Part shown: piece after piece, positions 1-5,904 of the stretch
Position numbering within the stretch: the first letter of the stretch is position 1
How the letters are laid out: every line of letters begins with the position of its first letter
Origin: an uncultured Pseudomonadaceae bacterium
GTDB taxonomy: Bacteria > Pseudomonadota > Gammaproteobacteria > Pseudomonadales > Pseudomonadaceae
DNA length: 5,904 bases
Assembly: GCA_947630465.1 (NCBI GenBank)
Contig: CANRHT010000115.1
Coordinates: forward strand, 1 to 5,904
Direction of reading: 5' to 3'
Program-made: the position numbers and the translations under genes
The notes under the pieces: generated by a model
The model's input: only the letters and a program-made list of their open reading frames with translations
Databases searched by the model: none
What the model was told of the DNA's origin: nothing

Positions 1-1232
1 ATAGCGCAGCGGTGGGGTAAAGGTTGGGCAAGGCGTTGGGCTAACGCTTGAATCGCCTCGCCGCCATGCCATTCAATGCCTTGCGCTTGCAGCTGTGCGA
101 TGCGAGCAGCTTCTTGACGTGGAAGACGTAAGGTTTGCTCATCGGTGAGCGCTTCGCGAATATAGAGTTCACCCAGTGTTTGCAGGACGGGGCGGATACG
201 CGCGTAGGGCAATGCCACTCGACGGCCTAGCTTAGCGATATGCACCACTATGACGTCGTTATCGTCACGCTGGGCTAAATAATGGGTATCCAACAGTTTG
301 GGAGATTGGCGCATCAGCTGTAATAAAATCGGTAGCAGGCTGATAGATTGCCCCGCCACTTCAATATCCAGCGCCATCGCAAACCAATCCTGCCCCGCAG
401 ATTCCTCCAGCGTGGCATGCCAGCCGGCAATGGGTAGTAGATTAAATTGAAACGACGGCAGCATAATGATTTGCCAGTCTTGCGCGCGTAACTGATCCAA
501 CGGTTGCTGCATAAAGTGCAGCCAAGCGGCTTCGCTGGCTAATTCATACGCATCGCCAGCACTTTCGGGCACTGCATCGCTGCGCCGCAAAGCATTGTGC
601 CAGCCGAGGGCTTTGAGCTGTTGCTGGCACTGCTGCTCAAAGGCTAAATCACGCACAATACGTAAACGTTGATAAGGACCTGTGTGCGCCAAAAACTGCG
701 CCTGTGCTTTACCGCTACAAAGATGCCCATGGTAATTAAAGGCCAATGCTGCGCGGTGTTGCATGCTGCTGAGCATGCGTTTGCTGCGCGCGTCATAGCG
801 CTCCACGGCCACACTGCCAAAGGTCAGTTGTGGCTGAGGTTGGGTTAGCGGTGCATCGCTGATCTGCAGCTTCGGTGCAGGTGTCGTTGCTGTCGCGGAT
901 GGACTTGAACTGGCGAGCTGAGGTGGTGGCGTGCCTTGGCCTTGTAACTGTTCTAGTGTTAACAGCGCCGCTACGACATGCTTGCAGTTGTAACCGACAT
1001 AGCACGAGCAACGCCCATTGATATCGTAACGATCAGTCTTTGCCAGTAACGTAATAGTTTGCAGGTAAGTTTGTCCAGCCGAACCTTTACACTGCGCGGT
1101 TAAGACGGTGCCTTGGGTATGCAATACCGTGCTGCGACCTTGTGCAGCGTAGGCTTTGCCGCGCTGGAAGTCGCCGTGCTGTATAGCTTGTCGCCAGTGC
1201 GAACACTGTAAAAAGTTGATATCGAGAGGCAT
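1..1232 (-). CDS. SWIM zinc-finger SNF2-type helicase, N-terminal part (truncated by window edge)
   Basis: Reading the minus strand from an ATG at 1232 gives about 410 codons without a stop, running off the left edge. Around residues 75-91 is CSCYVGYNCKHVVAALL, a CxC...CxH SWIM zinc-binding motif typical of the N-terminus of large bacterial SNF2/HepA-like helicases. A Pro/Ala/Ser/Gln-rich linker follows (about 97-137). After it comes a region resembling the pre-helicase part of this family, including DWFAMALDIEVAGQSISLLP near 281-300 and a basic, ALPYARIRPVL-type segment near 340-350. The ATPase and helicase C domains would lie outside the window; from memory such proteins are about 1,100 residues, so roughly a third is seen. 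The role is inferred: ATP-dependent remodelling of nucleic acid or nucleoprotein complexes in the cytoplasm. The start is uncertain. An in-frame ATG at 1277 would add 15 hydrophobic residues, an in-frame stop lies at 1305-1307, and neither ATG has a clear Shine-Dalgarno. I prefer 1232 because the extension looks non-protein-like for this family. Confidence 0.78.
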   Translation of the reverse strand, partial: MPLDINFLQCSHWRQAIQHGDFQRGKAYAAQGRSTVLHTQGTVLTAQCKGSAGQTYLQTITLLAKTDRYDINGRCSCYVGYNCKHVVAALLTLEQLQGQGTPPPQLASSSPSATATTPAPKLQISDAPLTQPQPQLTFGSVAVERYDARSKRMLSSMQHRAALAFNYHGHLCSGKAQAQFLAHTGPYQRLRIVRDLAFEQQCQQQLKALGWHNALRRSDAVPESAGDAYELASEAAWLHFMQQPLDQLRAQDWQIIMLPSFQFNLLPIAGWHATLEESAGQDWFAMALDIEVAGQSISLLPILLQLMRQSPKLLDTHYLAQRDDNDVIVVHIAKLGRRVALPYARIRPVLQTLGELYIREALTDEQTLRLPRQEAARIAQLQAQGIEWHGGEAIQALAQRLAQPLPHRCA

Positions 1233-1304
1233 AGGCACATAGGATAACCAGAAGCCCACTAGTATGGCATAAGCCATCTTGCAGTTGTGTTGTCCGCTGC
1301 TGTG

Positions 1305-1334
1305 TTAACGAAATGCAGTAAAGCGGCATAAAAT
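1305..1334 (+). promoter_or_regulatory. Candidate sigma-70 promoter for the amidase-tldD operon
   Basis: In the divergent gap between the helicase gene and the amidase gene, TTAACG (1305-1310) and TAAAAT (1329-1334) are spaced by 18 bases. They match the -35 consensus at 4 of 6 and the -10 consensus at 5 of 6 positions. A start near 1341 would give a leader of about 30 bases before the ATG at 1373. The leader contains a weak purine-rich AGAGAAG (1356-1362) as possible ribosome-binding site, placed rather far from the start (10 bases). I saw no equally good promoter for the leftward helicase gene. Prediction by eye only. Confidence 0.35.
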
Positions 1335-1372
1335 ATTCAGCCCGTTACCCAATATAGAGAAGAACACATTCG

Positions 1373-2227
1373 ATGAGCGTAGCCGTTATTCAAATGGTGT
1401 CAGGCGAGGATATCGCCAGCAATCTTGCACAGGCGCGAGCTTTGTTAGAGCAGGCTGCTGAGCAGGGTGCACGCCTCGCAGTGTTACCAGAAAATTTTGC
1501 GGCAATGGGTAAAATTAATCCGGCGGCGCTTGCCCACCTTGAAGCTCAGCAGCACGGCCCCATCTTACCTTGGTTAGCACAAGCAGCACGCGAGCTCGGC
1601 TTATGGATTGTGGGTGGCAGCTTGCCGTTGTTGCCTGATGGGCAGACAACAGGTAAACCCTGCGCGAGCTCTTTGGTGTTCGATGCGTTCGGCGAGTGTG
1701 TCGCGCGTTACGATAAACTGCATTTGTTCGATGCCGCTGTGGCTGATCAGCAGGGGCGTTATACCGAATCCGAACGCTATGCGCAGGGGCAATCCTGTAC
1801 GCTAGTGGATACCCCCGTTGGTCGTTTGGGGCTGACAATCTGTTACGATTTGCGCTTTCCTGAACTCTATAGCGCACTGCGTGATGCAGGAGCGGAGTTG
1901 ATTAGCGTACCCTCAGCATTTACCGCGGTTACTGGGGCGGCGCATTGGCAGGTATTATTACGCGCACGAGCGATTGAAACACAGTGCTTGATATTGGCGG
2001 CGAATCAAGGCGGTGTGCATGGGCTGGGGCGTGAAACCTTTGGCCATTCAGTCATTATTGATGCATGGGGCAAGGTGTTAGCTGAGTTAGCGCAAGGTGC
2101 CGGTTGTATCACGCATGCTTATGCACAGGCCGAGCAAGCCGCTATTCGTCAAGCCATGCCAGTATGGCAACATAAACGATTTTCTGTAGCGCAGTTATCG
2201 CGTGCAGACACAGAGGACACACAATGA
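1373..2227 (+). CDS. Carbon-nitrogen hydrolase, Nit / omega-amidase-like family
   Basis: A 284-residue cytoplasmic enzyme of the nitrilase superfamily, close to the usual 270-280 residues of the Nit branch. The catalytic triad is complete: Glu40 in VLPENF, Lys115 in RYDKLHLFD, and the nucleophile Cys157 in [13 protein letters not shown]. The Cys motif with RFPELY is characteristic of the Nit1/Nit2-like group, which hydrolyses amides such as deaminated glutathione or alpha-ketoglutaramate rather than true nitriles. The C-terminal MPVWQHKR also fits this group. The substrate cannot be read from sequence; repair of deaminated glutathione is a reasonable inference from family members such as E. 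coli YbeM. The ATG at 1373 gives the expected start MSVAVIQM, with the beta strand beginning at once. The gene overlaps tldD by 4 bases and is probably the first gene of a two-gene operon. The same neighbour precedes tldD in Pseudomonas. Confidence 0.93.
   Translation: MSVAVIQMVSGEDIASNLAQARALLEQAAEQGARLAVLPENFAAMGKINPAALAHLEAQQHGPILPWLAQAARELGLWIVGGSLPLLPDGQTTGKPCASSLVFDAFGECVARYDKLHLFDAAVADQQGRYTESERYAQGQSCTLVDTPVGRLGLTICYDLRFPELYSALRDAGAELISVPSAFTAVTGAAHWQVLLRARAIETQCLILAANQGGVHGLGRETFGHSVIIDAWGKVLAELAQGAGCITHAYAQAEQAAIRQAMPVWQHKRFSVAQLSRADTEDTQ
2212..2217 (+). promoter_or_regulatory. Ribosome binding site of tldD inside the amidase gene
   Basis: AGAGGA lies six bases before the tldD ATG at 2224 and within the last codons of the amidase gene. 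The tldD start and the amidase stop share ATGA (2224-2227), the classic arrangement for translational coupling. This fixes the tldD start. Confidence 0.7.
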
Positions 2228-3666
2228 GTGATTTGTTAGCCAGCGCCAGTGCAGTTTTGCTGGCACCCACGGGTCTCGATGTAGAGCAGTTATCCACGGT
2301 GTTCAGCGAATTGGCTGGACCGGGTATTGATGCGGCTGATTTATATTTTCAAAACCGTATTTCTGAAGCCTGGGTGCTAGAAGAAGGCATTGTTAAAGAA
2401 GGCAGCTTTAGCCTTGATCAAGGCGTGGGTGTGCGTGCACTGGCCGGTGAGAAAACCGGTTTTTCTTACAGTAACGCTTTAACCCTGCCAGCATTGTTAC
2501 AGGCCGCACAGGCCTCGCGCAGTATTGCGCAAGCGGGTCAGCGCGTGCAGCCGATTGCGATTCAAAGCACGGCGCATACGGCTTTATATCCAGCCGATAA
2601 TCCGTTGGAAGTGATCAGTCGTGAAGAAAAAGTAGCACTACTCAAAAACATTGATGCAGCCACACGCGCTCTTGATCCGCGTGTCAGCCAAGTCACCGTC
2701 AGTTTGACCGGCTCTTGGGAGCAAGTGCTCGTGGCGACTTTAGATGGTCGTTTAGCAGCCGATGTGCGCCCATTGGTGCGCTTTAATGTCAGCGTGATTA
2801 TTGAGCACAATGGCCGTCGTGAGCGGGGCAGCAGTGGTGGCGGTGGTCGGACTGATTACCGTTATTTCTTAGAGAATGATCGCGCCATGGGCTATGCCCG
2901 TGAAGCCGTGCGCCAAGCGCAAGTTAATTTAGAAGCCATTGCCGCACCGGCAGGCACTTTACCCGTAGTGCTCGGCCCAGGCTGGAGCGGGGTGCTGCTG
3001 CATGAGGCGGTGGGGCATGGTTTGGAAGGTGATTTCAACCGTAAAGGCAGTTCAGCTTATAGCGGTAAAGTCGGTCAGCAAGTGGCATCGTCGCTCTGCA
3101 CTATTGTTGATGATGGCACGCTGGTTGGGCGTCGTGGTTCTTTAAGTATTGACGATGAAGGCACGCCAACGCAGTGCACTACTTTGATTGAAAACGGTGT
3201 ATTGCGCGGTTATATGCAAGACAGCATGAATGCCCGTTTAATGGGTGTGGCGGCAACCGGTAACGGCCGTCGTGAATCCTATGCGCATGTGCCGTTACCA
3301 CGGATGACCAATACTTATATGTTGGCCGGTGAGAGTGAGCCAGACGAGATTATTCGTTCGGTCAAGCGTGGTATCTATTGCGCTAACTTAGGTGGCGGAC
3401 AAGTGGATATCACCAGCGGCAAGTTTGTATTCTCCACCAGTGAAGCCTACTTAATTGAAGACGGCAAAATTACTGCGCCGGTGAAGGGTGCGACCTTAAT
3501 TGGTAATGGTCCAGAAGCCATGCGCCAGGTGTCGATGGTCGGTAATGACCTTGAGCTCGATAGCGGCGTGGGTGTGTGCGGTAAAGCAGGACAAGGTGTG
3601 CCCGTGGGTGTGGGACAGCCAACCCTGAAAATTGATGGTATTACCGTCGGTGGTACGGGTAACTAA
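2224..3666 (+). CDS. tldD: TldD, catalytic subunit of the TldD/TldE metalloprotease
   Basis: A 480-residue protein, essentially the length of E. coli TldD (481). The zinc motif HExxxH is intact as HEAVGH at residues 260-265, followed by [20 protein letters not shown], the family signature. Cys452 in [15 protein letters not shown] corresponds in position to the conserved C-terminal cysteine that completes the metal site in E. coli TldD. Other family stretches include the glycine-rich GSSGGGGR (202-209) and the C-terminal [13 protein letters not shown]. In known systems TldD pairs with TldE (PmbA) in the cytoplasm. The complex degrades unfolded peptides that enter its chamber, helps mature the peptide antibiotic microcin B17, and acts on the CcdA antitoxin. 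The natural substrate here is unknown, as no modified-peptide precursor or toxin-antitoxin pair is visible nearby. It is translationally coupled to the upstream amidase and ends at a convergent gap with a hairpin. The partner gene lies downstream beyond darP. Confidence 0.96.
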   Translation: MSDLLASASAVLLAPTGLDVEQLSTVFSELAGPGIDAADLYFQNRISEAWVLEEGIVKEGSFSLDQGVGVRALAGEKTGFSYSNALTLPALLQAAQASRSIAQAGQRVQPIAIQSTAHTALYPADNPLEVISREEKVALLKNIDAATRALDPRVSQVTVSLTGSWEQVLVATLDGRLAADVRPLVRFNVSVIIEHNGRRERGSSGGGGRTDYRYFLENDRAMGYAREAVRQAQVNLEAIAAPAGTLPVVLGPGWSGVLLHEAVGHGLEGDFNRKGSSAYSGKVGQQVASSLCTIVDDGTLVGRRGSLSIDDEGTPTQCTTLIENGVLRGYMQDSMNARLMGVAATGNGRRESYAHVPLPRMTNTYMLAGESEPDEIIRSVKRGIYCANLGGGQVDITSGKFVFSTSEAYLIEDGKITAPVKGATLIGNGPEAMRQVSMVGNDLELDSGVGVCGKAGQGVPVGVGQPTLKIDGITVGGTGN

Positions 3667-3675
3667 GATGGTGAA

Positions 3676-3709
3676 CACTGCATCCAAGTGTGAAACGCTG
3701 GATGCAGTG
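3676..3709. terminator. Hairpin in the convergent gap between tldD and darP, probable shared terminator
   Basis: CACTGCATCCA (3676-3686) and TGGATGCAGTG (3699-3709) form a perfect 11-bp stem. A further three pairs (3688-3690 with 3696-3698, one of them G-U) are possible around a UGAAA loop with A3687 bulged. It sits 9 bases after the tldD stop and 9 bases before the end of darP, filling the 52-base gap. Symmetry lets it act on both strands. The flanks have only weak U-tracts (GGTTATTTTA on plus; no run of T on minus), so intrinsic termination may be inefficient, or the hairpin may protect the mRNA 3' ends. Confidence 0.55.
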
Positions 3710-3718
3710 GCGTGGCGG

Positions 3719-4243
3719 TTATTTTAAACCTAAGCGTGTTTCATCGAGATCACGTAAATATTTAAAGATTTTACGTGATGCCGTGGGTGTTTTATTGCGT
3801 GCCAGCTCATGTTGAGCGTGACGCACTAAACTGCGCAGGTGTTGAATGTCAGTTGCCGGGTAATCCTCGACAAAGCTTTGCAGCGCGCTATCGCCTTCAG
3901 CAATCAGGCGATTACGCCAGCGCTCCAAGGCATGAAAACGGTCGTTGTATTCACGGGTTTGACTGTCAGCTAAATTCATCGGCTGCATAATGGCGTCAAT
4001 ATCGTGATTGCGCAGTAATTTGCCGAGAAACTGCGAGTGGCGCTTACGGGCAATGTGCGCAGTGTGTTTACAGGTTTCATCGAGTGCTCTGCGTAACTCA
4101 TCACTGAGTGGCATTTTATTGAGCAGTTCGGGTTTGAGGTCAGAGAGACGCAAGCCCAGCTCTTGCAGAGCCAGCATTTCACGTTTGACTTGTGATTTGC
4201 TTTTTTCTTCTTCGTCCAGCGAGTCGTCGAGATAGTCAGACAT
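3719..4243 (-). CDS. darP: DarP (YjgA), ribosome-associated 50S assembly factor
   Basis: A 174-residue, highly charged, all-helical protein, slightly shorter than E. coli DarP/YjgA (183). An acidic N-terminus ([12 protein letters not shown], 3-14) leads into [17 protein letters not shown] (17-33), then [11 protein letters not shown] (44-54), [15 protein letters not shown] (64-78), and a basic C-terminal part with [19 protein letters not shown] (148-166). This order is the YjgA signature. The family binds late 50S ribosomal precursors and helps remodel the 23S rRNA near the peptidyl transferase centre. I chose the ATG at 4243, which gives MSDYLDD. A longer in-frame start at 4417 would add 58 residues unlike the family and run antisense into pmbA. 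TTGGAAC, about ten bases upstream, is a weak ribosome-binding site. The gene is convergent with tldD and divergent from pmbA; the divergent yjgA/pmbA pair also occurs in E. coli. Confidence 0.93.
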   Translation of the reverse strand: MSDYLDDSLDEEEKSKSQVKREMLALQELGLRLSDLKPELLNKMPLSDELRRALDETCKHTAHIARKRHSQFLGKLLRNHDIDAIMQPMNLADSQTREYNDRFHALERWRNRLIAEGDSALQSFVEDYPATDIQHLRSLVRHAQHELARNKTPTASRKIFKYLRDLDETRLGLK

Positions 4244-4270
4244 AACGGTGTTCCAATCAATTAGAACGCC

Positions 4271-4279
4271 ATGATAACA
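4271..4279 (-). promoter_or_regulatory. Candidate extended -10 promoter for darP
   Basis: On the minus strand the sequence TGTTATCAT fits the extended -10 consensus TGnTATAAT with one mismatch. No good -35 is present, which is tolerated by extended -10 promoters. Transcription would begin near 4264, about 20 bases before the darP ATG. I could not identify an equally good promoter for pmbA on the plus strand in the same 87-base gap (4244-4330). Confidence 0.42.
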
Positions 4280-4321
4280 GAGCAAGGCTGATACTTTGAT
4301 AGGGTCTTGTGAAAATGCTTT

Positions 4322-4325
4322 GGAG
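4322..4325 (+). promoter_or_regulatory. Ribosome binding site of pmbA
   Basis: GGAG lies five bases before the ATG at 4331, a well-placed Shine-Dalgarno that fixes the pmbA start. Confidence 0.65.
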
Positions 4326-4330
4326 TAACT

Positions 4331-5677
4331 ATGAGTGTAAGTGAAAGTGTCGGTCCACAAGCCTTGCCTGAGCTCAAAGCGCAGGTCGAAAAAATTCTTG
4401 CCGCTGCGAAACAGCAAGGCGCAACCGCCTGTGAAGTAGCGGTGTCAGTGCAACAAGGCTTAGAAACCAGTGTGCGTCAGCGTGAAGTGGAAACCGTGGA
4501 GTTTAATCGTGACCAAGGTTTTTCGATCACTGTGTATAGCGGTCAACAAAAAGGCTCAGCCAGCACCACAGTCACCGGTGATCAAGCCATTCAAAACACC
4601 GTTGCTGCTGCTTTAGCCATTGCTAAGCACGCCTCAGTGGATGAGTTTGCTGGGTTAGCCGATGAGCAATTAATGGCGCGCGAGTTTCCTGATTTAGACT
4701 TATGGCACCCTTGGGATTTAAGCCCAGCACAAGCCATTGAGTTGGCTTTGGAGTGTGAGGCGGCGGCTTTTGCTGCAGACTCACGTATCAGTAATGCGGA
4801 TGGTACCAGTGTAAATACCGATGTAGGTTGTACAGTCTACGGTAACAGTCATGGTTTGATCGCTGGGCATGCCGGCAGTAGCCACAGCATCAGTTGTGTG
4901 ATGATTGCTGAGGCTGATGGGCAAATGCAGCGTGATTACTGGTATGACTACGGTCGCCGCGCCGACTTATTAACCGACGCCGCCAGCATTGGCCGTATTG
5001 CAGCTGAGCGTACCGTCAGTCGTTTGGGCGCACGCTCAGTGCCCACCTGTGACGTACCGGTTTTGTTCGCCGCAGAATTGGCTGGCGGTTTATTTGGCAG
5101 CTTGCTCGGCGCTATTGCCGGCGGTAATCAATACCGCAATTCATCATTCTTAGTTGGTGCATTAGGGCAAACCTTATTTCCAGAGTGGCTGACCTTAGAT
5201 GAGCGACCACTGCTCAAAGGTGGTTTATCCAGTAGTGCTTTTGATGGCGATGGCTTGGCCACGTACGCTAAACCTTTTATTGAACAAGGTGTGCTCGCCA
5301 ACTATATGCTCAGCACCTATTCAGGTCGTAAATTAGGTATGCCCAGTACCGCTAACGCCGGTGGAGCACGTAACGTTTTTGTCACTCACGGTAATGATGA
5401 TCAGGCGGCGCTATTGAAAAAAATGGGACGTGGCTTGTTGGTCACTGAACTGATGGGGCAGGGCTTAAATATGGTCACCGGCGATTATTCACGCGGCGCA
5501 GGTGGCTATTGGGTCGAAAATGGCGAGATTCAATTCCCCGTACAAGAAGTGACTATCGCTGGCAATATGCGCGATATGTTCAAACAGATTGTGGCAGTCG
5601 GTAAGGATCTGGATTTACGTGGCAGTATCCGTACAGGGTCAGTGTTGATTGAGCGGATGAAGGTTGCCGGTAGCTGA
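4331..5677 (+). CDS. pmbA: TldE (PmbA), non-catalytic subunit of the TldD/TldE metalloprotease
   Basis: A 448-residue protein matching E. coli PmbA/TldE in length (450). It has the PmbA-type features: an N-terminal alpha/beta domain with [19 protein letters not shown], a central segment around [36 protein letters not shown], the stretch [19 protein letters not shown], and the C-terminal [18 protein letters not shown]. Where TldD has HEAVGH, this protein has AELAGG (248-253). Both zinc-binding histidines are gone while the glutamate (E249) remains, as expected for the subunit without its own metal site. It forms a heterodimer with TldD that encloses the proteolytic chamber; the pair processes microcin B17 and degrades CcdA in E. 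coli. The gene is divergent from darP and separated from its partner by it, so it is probably transcribed on its own from the 4244-4330 gap. It ends at a second convergent gap with a hairpin. Confidence 0.96.
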   Translation: MSVSESVGPQALPELKAQVEKILAAAKQQGATACEVAVSVQQGLETSVRQREVETVEFNRDQGFSITVYSGQQKGSASTTVTGDQAIQNTVAAALAIAKHASVDEFAGLADEQLMAREFPDLDLWHPWDLSPAQAIELALECEAAAFAADSRISNADGTSVNTDVGCTVYGNSHGLIAGHAGSSHSISCVMIAEADGQMQRDYWYDYGRRADLLTDAASIGRIAAERTVSRLGARSVPTCDVPVLFAAELAGGLFGSLLGAIAGGNQYRNSSFLVGALGQTLFPEWLTLDERPLLKGGLSSSAFDGDGLATYAKPFIEQGVLANYMLSTYSGRKLGMPSTANAGGARNVFVTHGNDDQAALLKKMGRGLLVTELMGQGLNMVTGDYSRGAGGYWVENGEIQFPVQEVTIAGNMRDMFKQIVAVGKDLDLRGSIRTGSVLIERMKVAGS

Positions 5678-5687
5678 TAGCTGAAGT

Positions 5688-5722
5688 TACAGCGCTGTGT
5701 GGCACAAGTACGCAGCGCTGTA
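5688..5722. terminator. Hairpin in the convergent gap between pmbA and the DUF3426-like gene
   Basis: TACAGCGCTG (5688-5697) pairs perfectly with CAGCGCTGTA (5713-5722). Four more pairs (two G-U) extend the stem inward to a 7-base GCACAAG loop. It begins 10 bases after the pmbA stop and ends just before the stop of the opposing gene, as expected for a bidirectional terminator. No U-tract follows on either strand, so termination without other factors may be weak. Each arm is also itself palindromic (CAGCGCTG), so a repeated protein-binding site is a less likely alternative. Confidence 0.5.
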
Positions 5723-5726
5723 TGGG

Positions 5727-5904
5727 TTAGTCCGGTGATACAAAGTCCAGGGTGTAATTGATCGCGCCACCCTCAGGCTCAAGCACTTCCAAAGCAATAT
5801 GAATCGGTGTTTGTGGTGGCATGTTGTTTTGTCCTGCCAGTTCACCGCCCAAGTATTCGCTGGGCTTAAATGAACGGCTGGCAATGGGGTGATTTTGCTG
5901 GTCA
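5727..5904 (-). CDS. C-terminal fragment of a DUF3426-like protein (truncated by window edge)
   Basis: The minus strand is open from the right edge to a TAA at 5727-5729, giving the last 58 residues. They include NHPIASRSFKPSEYLGGELA, a central MPPQTPIHIALEVLEPEGG, and the end INYTLDFVSPD. The pattern of an arginine, then F-x-P-x-E-Y-L, then a hydrophobic strand with L-E-V-L-E-P and a final aromatic strand resembles the C-terminal domain of DUF3426 proteins. In gammaproteobacteria these carry an N-terminal zinc-ribbon and a single transmembrane helix, and are often encoded beside prmA. Those parts are outside the window, so the assignment rests on the tail alone. Function of the family is unknown. 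It is convergent with pmbA, with the hairpin lying in between. Another open frame on the same strand (5687-5884) gives no recognisable protein and was not chosen. Confidence 0.6.
   Translation of the reverse strand, partial: DQQNHPIASRSFKPSEYLGGELAGQNNMPPQTPIHIALEVLEPEGGAINYTLDFVSPD

Noticed and set aside
793..1329. Two minus-strand open frames (793-1011 and 1087-1329) in other registers.
   Set aside because: Both lie largely over the helicase gene in a different frame and give low-complexity, Arg/Thr/Ser-rich products with no family features.
1515..1877. Long antisense open frame inside the amidase gene, 120 residues.
   Set aside because: It is a shadow of a well-supported gene; its product is Arg/Ala-rich without any recognisable motif or ribosome-binding site.
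3775..4235. Plus-strand open frames antisense to darP (3775-3990 and 4008-4235).
   Set aside because: Ser/Arg-rich products mirror the charged codons of darP on the other strand; no family resemblance.
4244..4417. N-terminal extension of darP to an upstream ATG at 4417.
   Set aside because: It would overlap the start of pmbA in antisense, adds residues unlike the YjgA family, and the MSDYLDD start at 4243 fits the family.
5687..5884. Minus-strand open frame of 65 residues starting at 5884.
   Set aside because: It spans the hairpin and the stop of the DUF3426-like frame; the other register gives a protein with a recognisable pattern.
1..5904. Search for tRNA genes, CRISPR repeats, insertion-sequence ends, integrase or toxin-antitoxin genes, and a modified-peptide precursor near tldD/pmbA.
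   Set aside because: Intergenic space is only about 330 bases in total and holds nothing resembling these; no short ORF with a Cys/Ser/Gly-rich core peptide was seen.

Overview
The window looks like ordinary chromosomal DNA from a gammaproteobacterium of the Pseudomonas type. The main reason is the gene set nitrilase-family amidase / tldD / yjgA (darP) / pmbA (tldE), an arrangement known from Pseudomonas. Base composition is moderate, by eye near 50% GC with many TTA and TTG leucine codons. That is lower than classical Pseudomonas and suggests a low-GC relative within Pseudomonadales. The exact genus cannot be fixed from this sequence.

Layout, left to right. (1) Positions 1 to about 1232, minus strand: the N-terminal third of a large SWIM zinc-finger / SNF2-type helicase, cut by the left window edge. 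(2) About 1233-1372: a divergent intergenic region with a plausible promoter for the rightward genes. (3) 1373-2227, plus: a carbon-nitrogen hydrolase of the Nit family. (4) 2224-3666, plus: tldD, overlapping the amidase gene by 4 bases (ATGA). (5) 3667-3718: a short convergent gap filled by a long hairpin. (6) 3719-4243, minus: darP (yjgA), a 50S ribosome assembly factor. (7) 4244-4330: a divergent intergenic region with an extended -10 element for darP. (8) 4331-5677, plus: pmbA (tldE). (9) 5678-5726: a second convergent gap with a hairpin. (10) 5727 to the right edge, minus: the C-terminal 58 residues of a protein resembling the DUF3426 family.

How the genes work together: TldD and TldE (PmbA) are the two halves of one heterodimeric metalloprotease. 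TldD carries the intact HExxxH zinc motif and TldE a degenerate counterpart. Their genes are separated here by the oppositely oriented darP, so the two subunits must be made from different transcripts. The amidase is translationally coupled to tldD and probably shares its promoter. The helicase, DarP and DUF3426-like genes have no evident functional link to the protease.

I found no RNA gene, insertion sequence, CRISPR array, prophage remnant or convincing new system. The points worth a second look are modest: the helicase next to the amidase where Pseudomonas usually has yhdP, the amidase-tldD coupling, the split tldD/tldE arrangement, and two strong hairpins lacking good U-tracts in the two convergent gaps.
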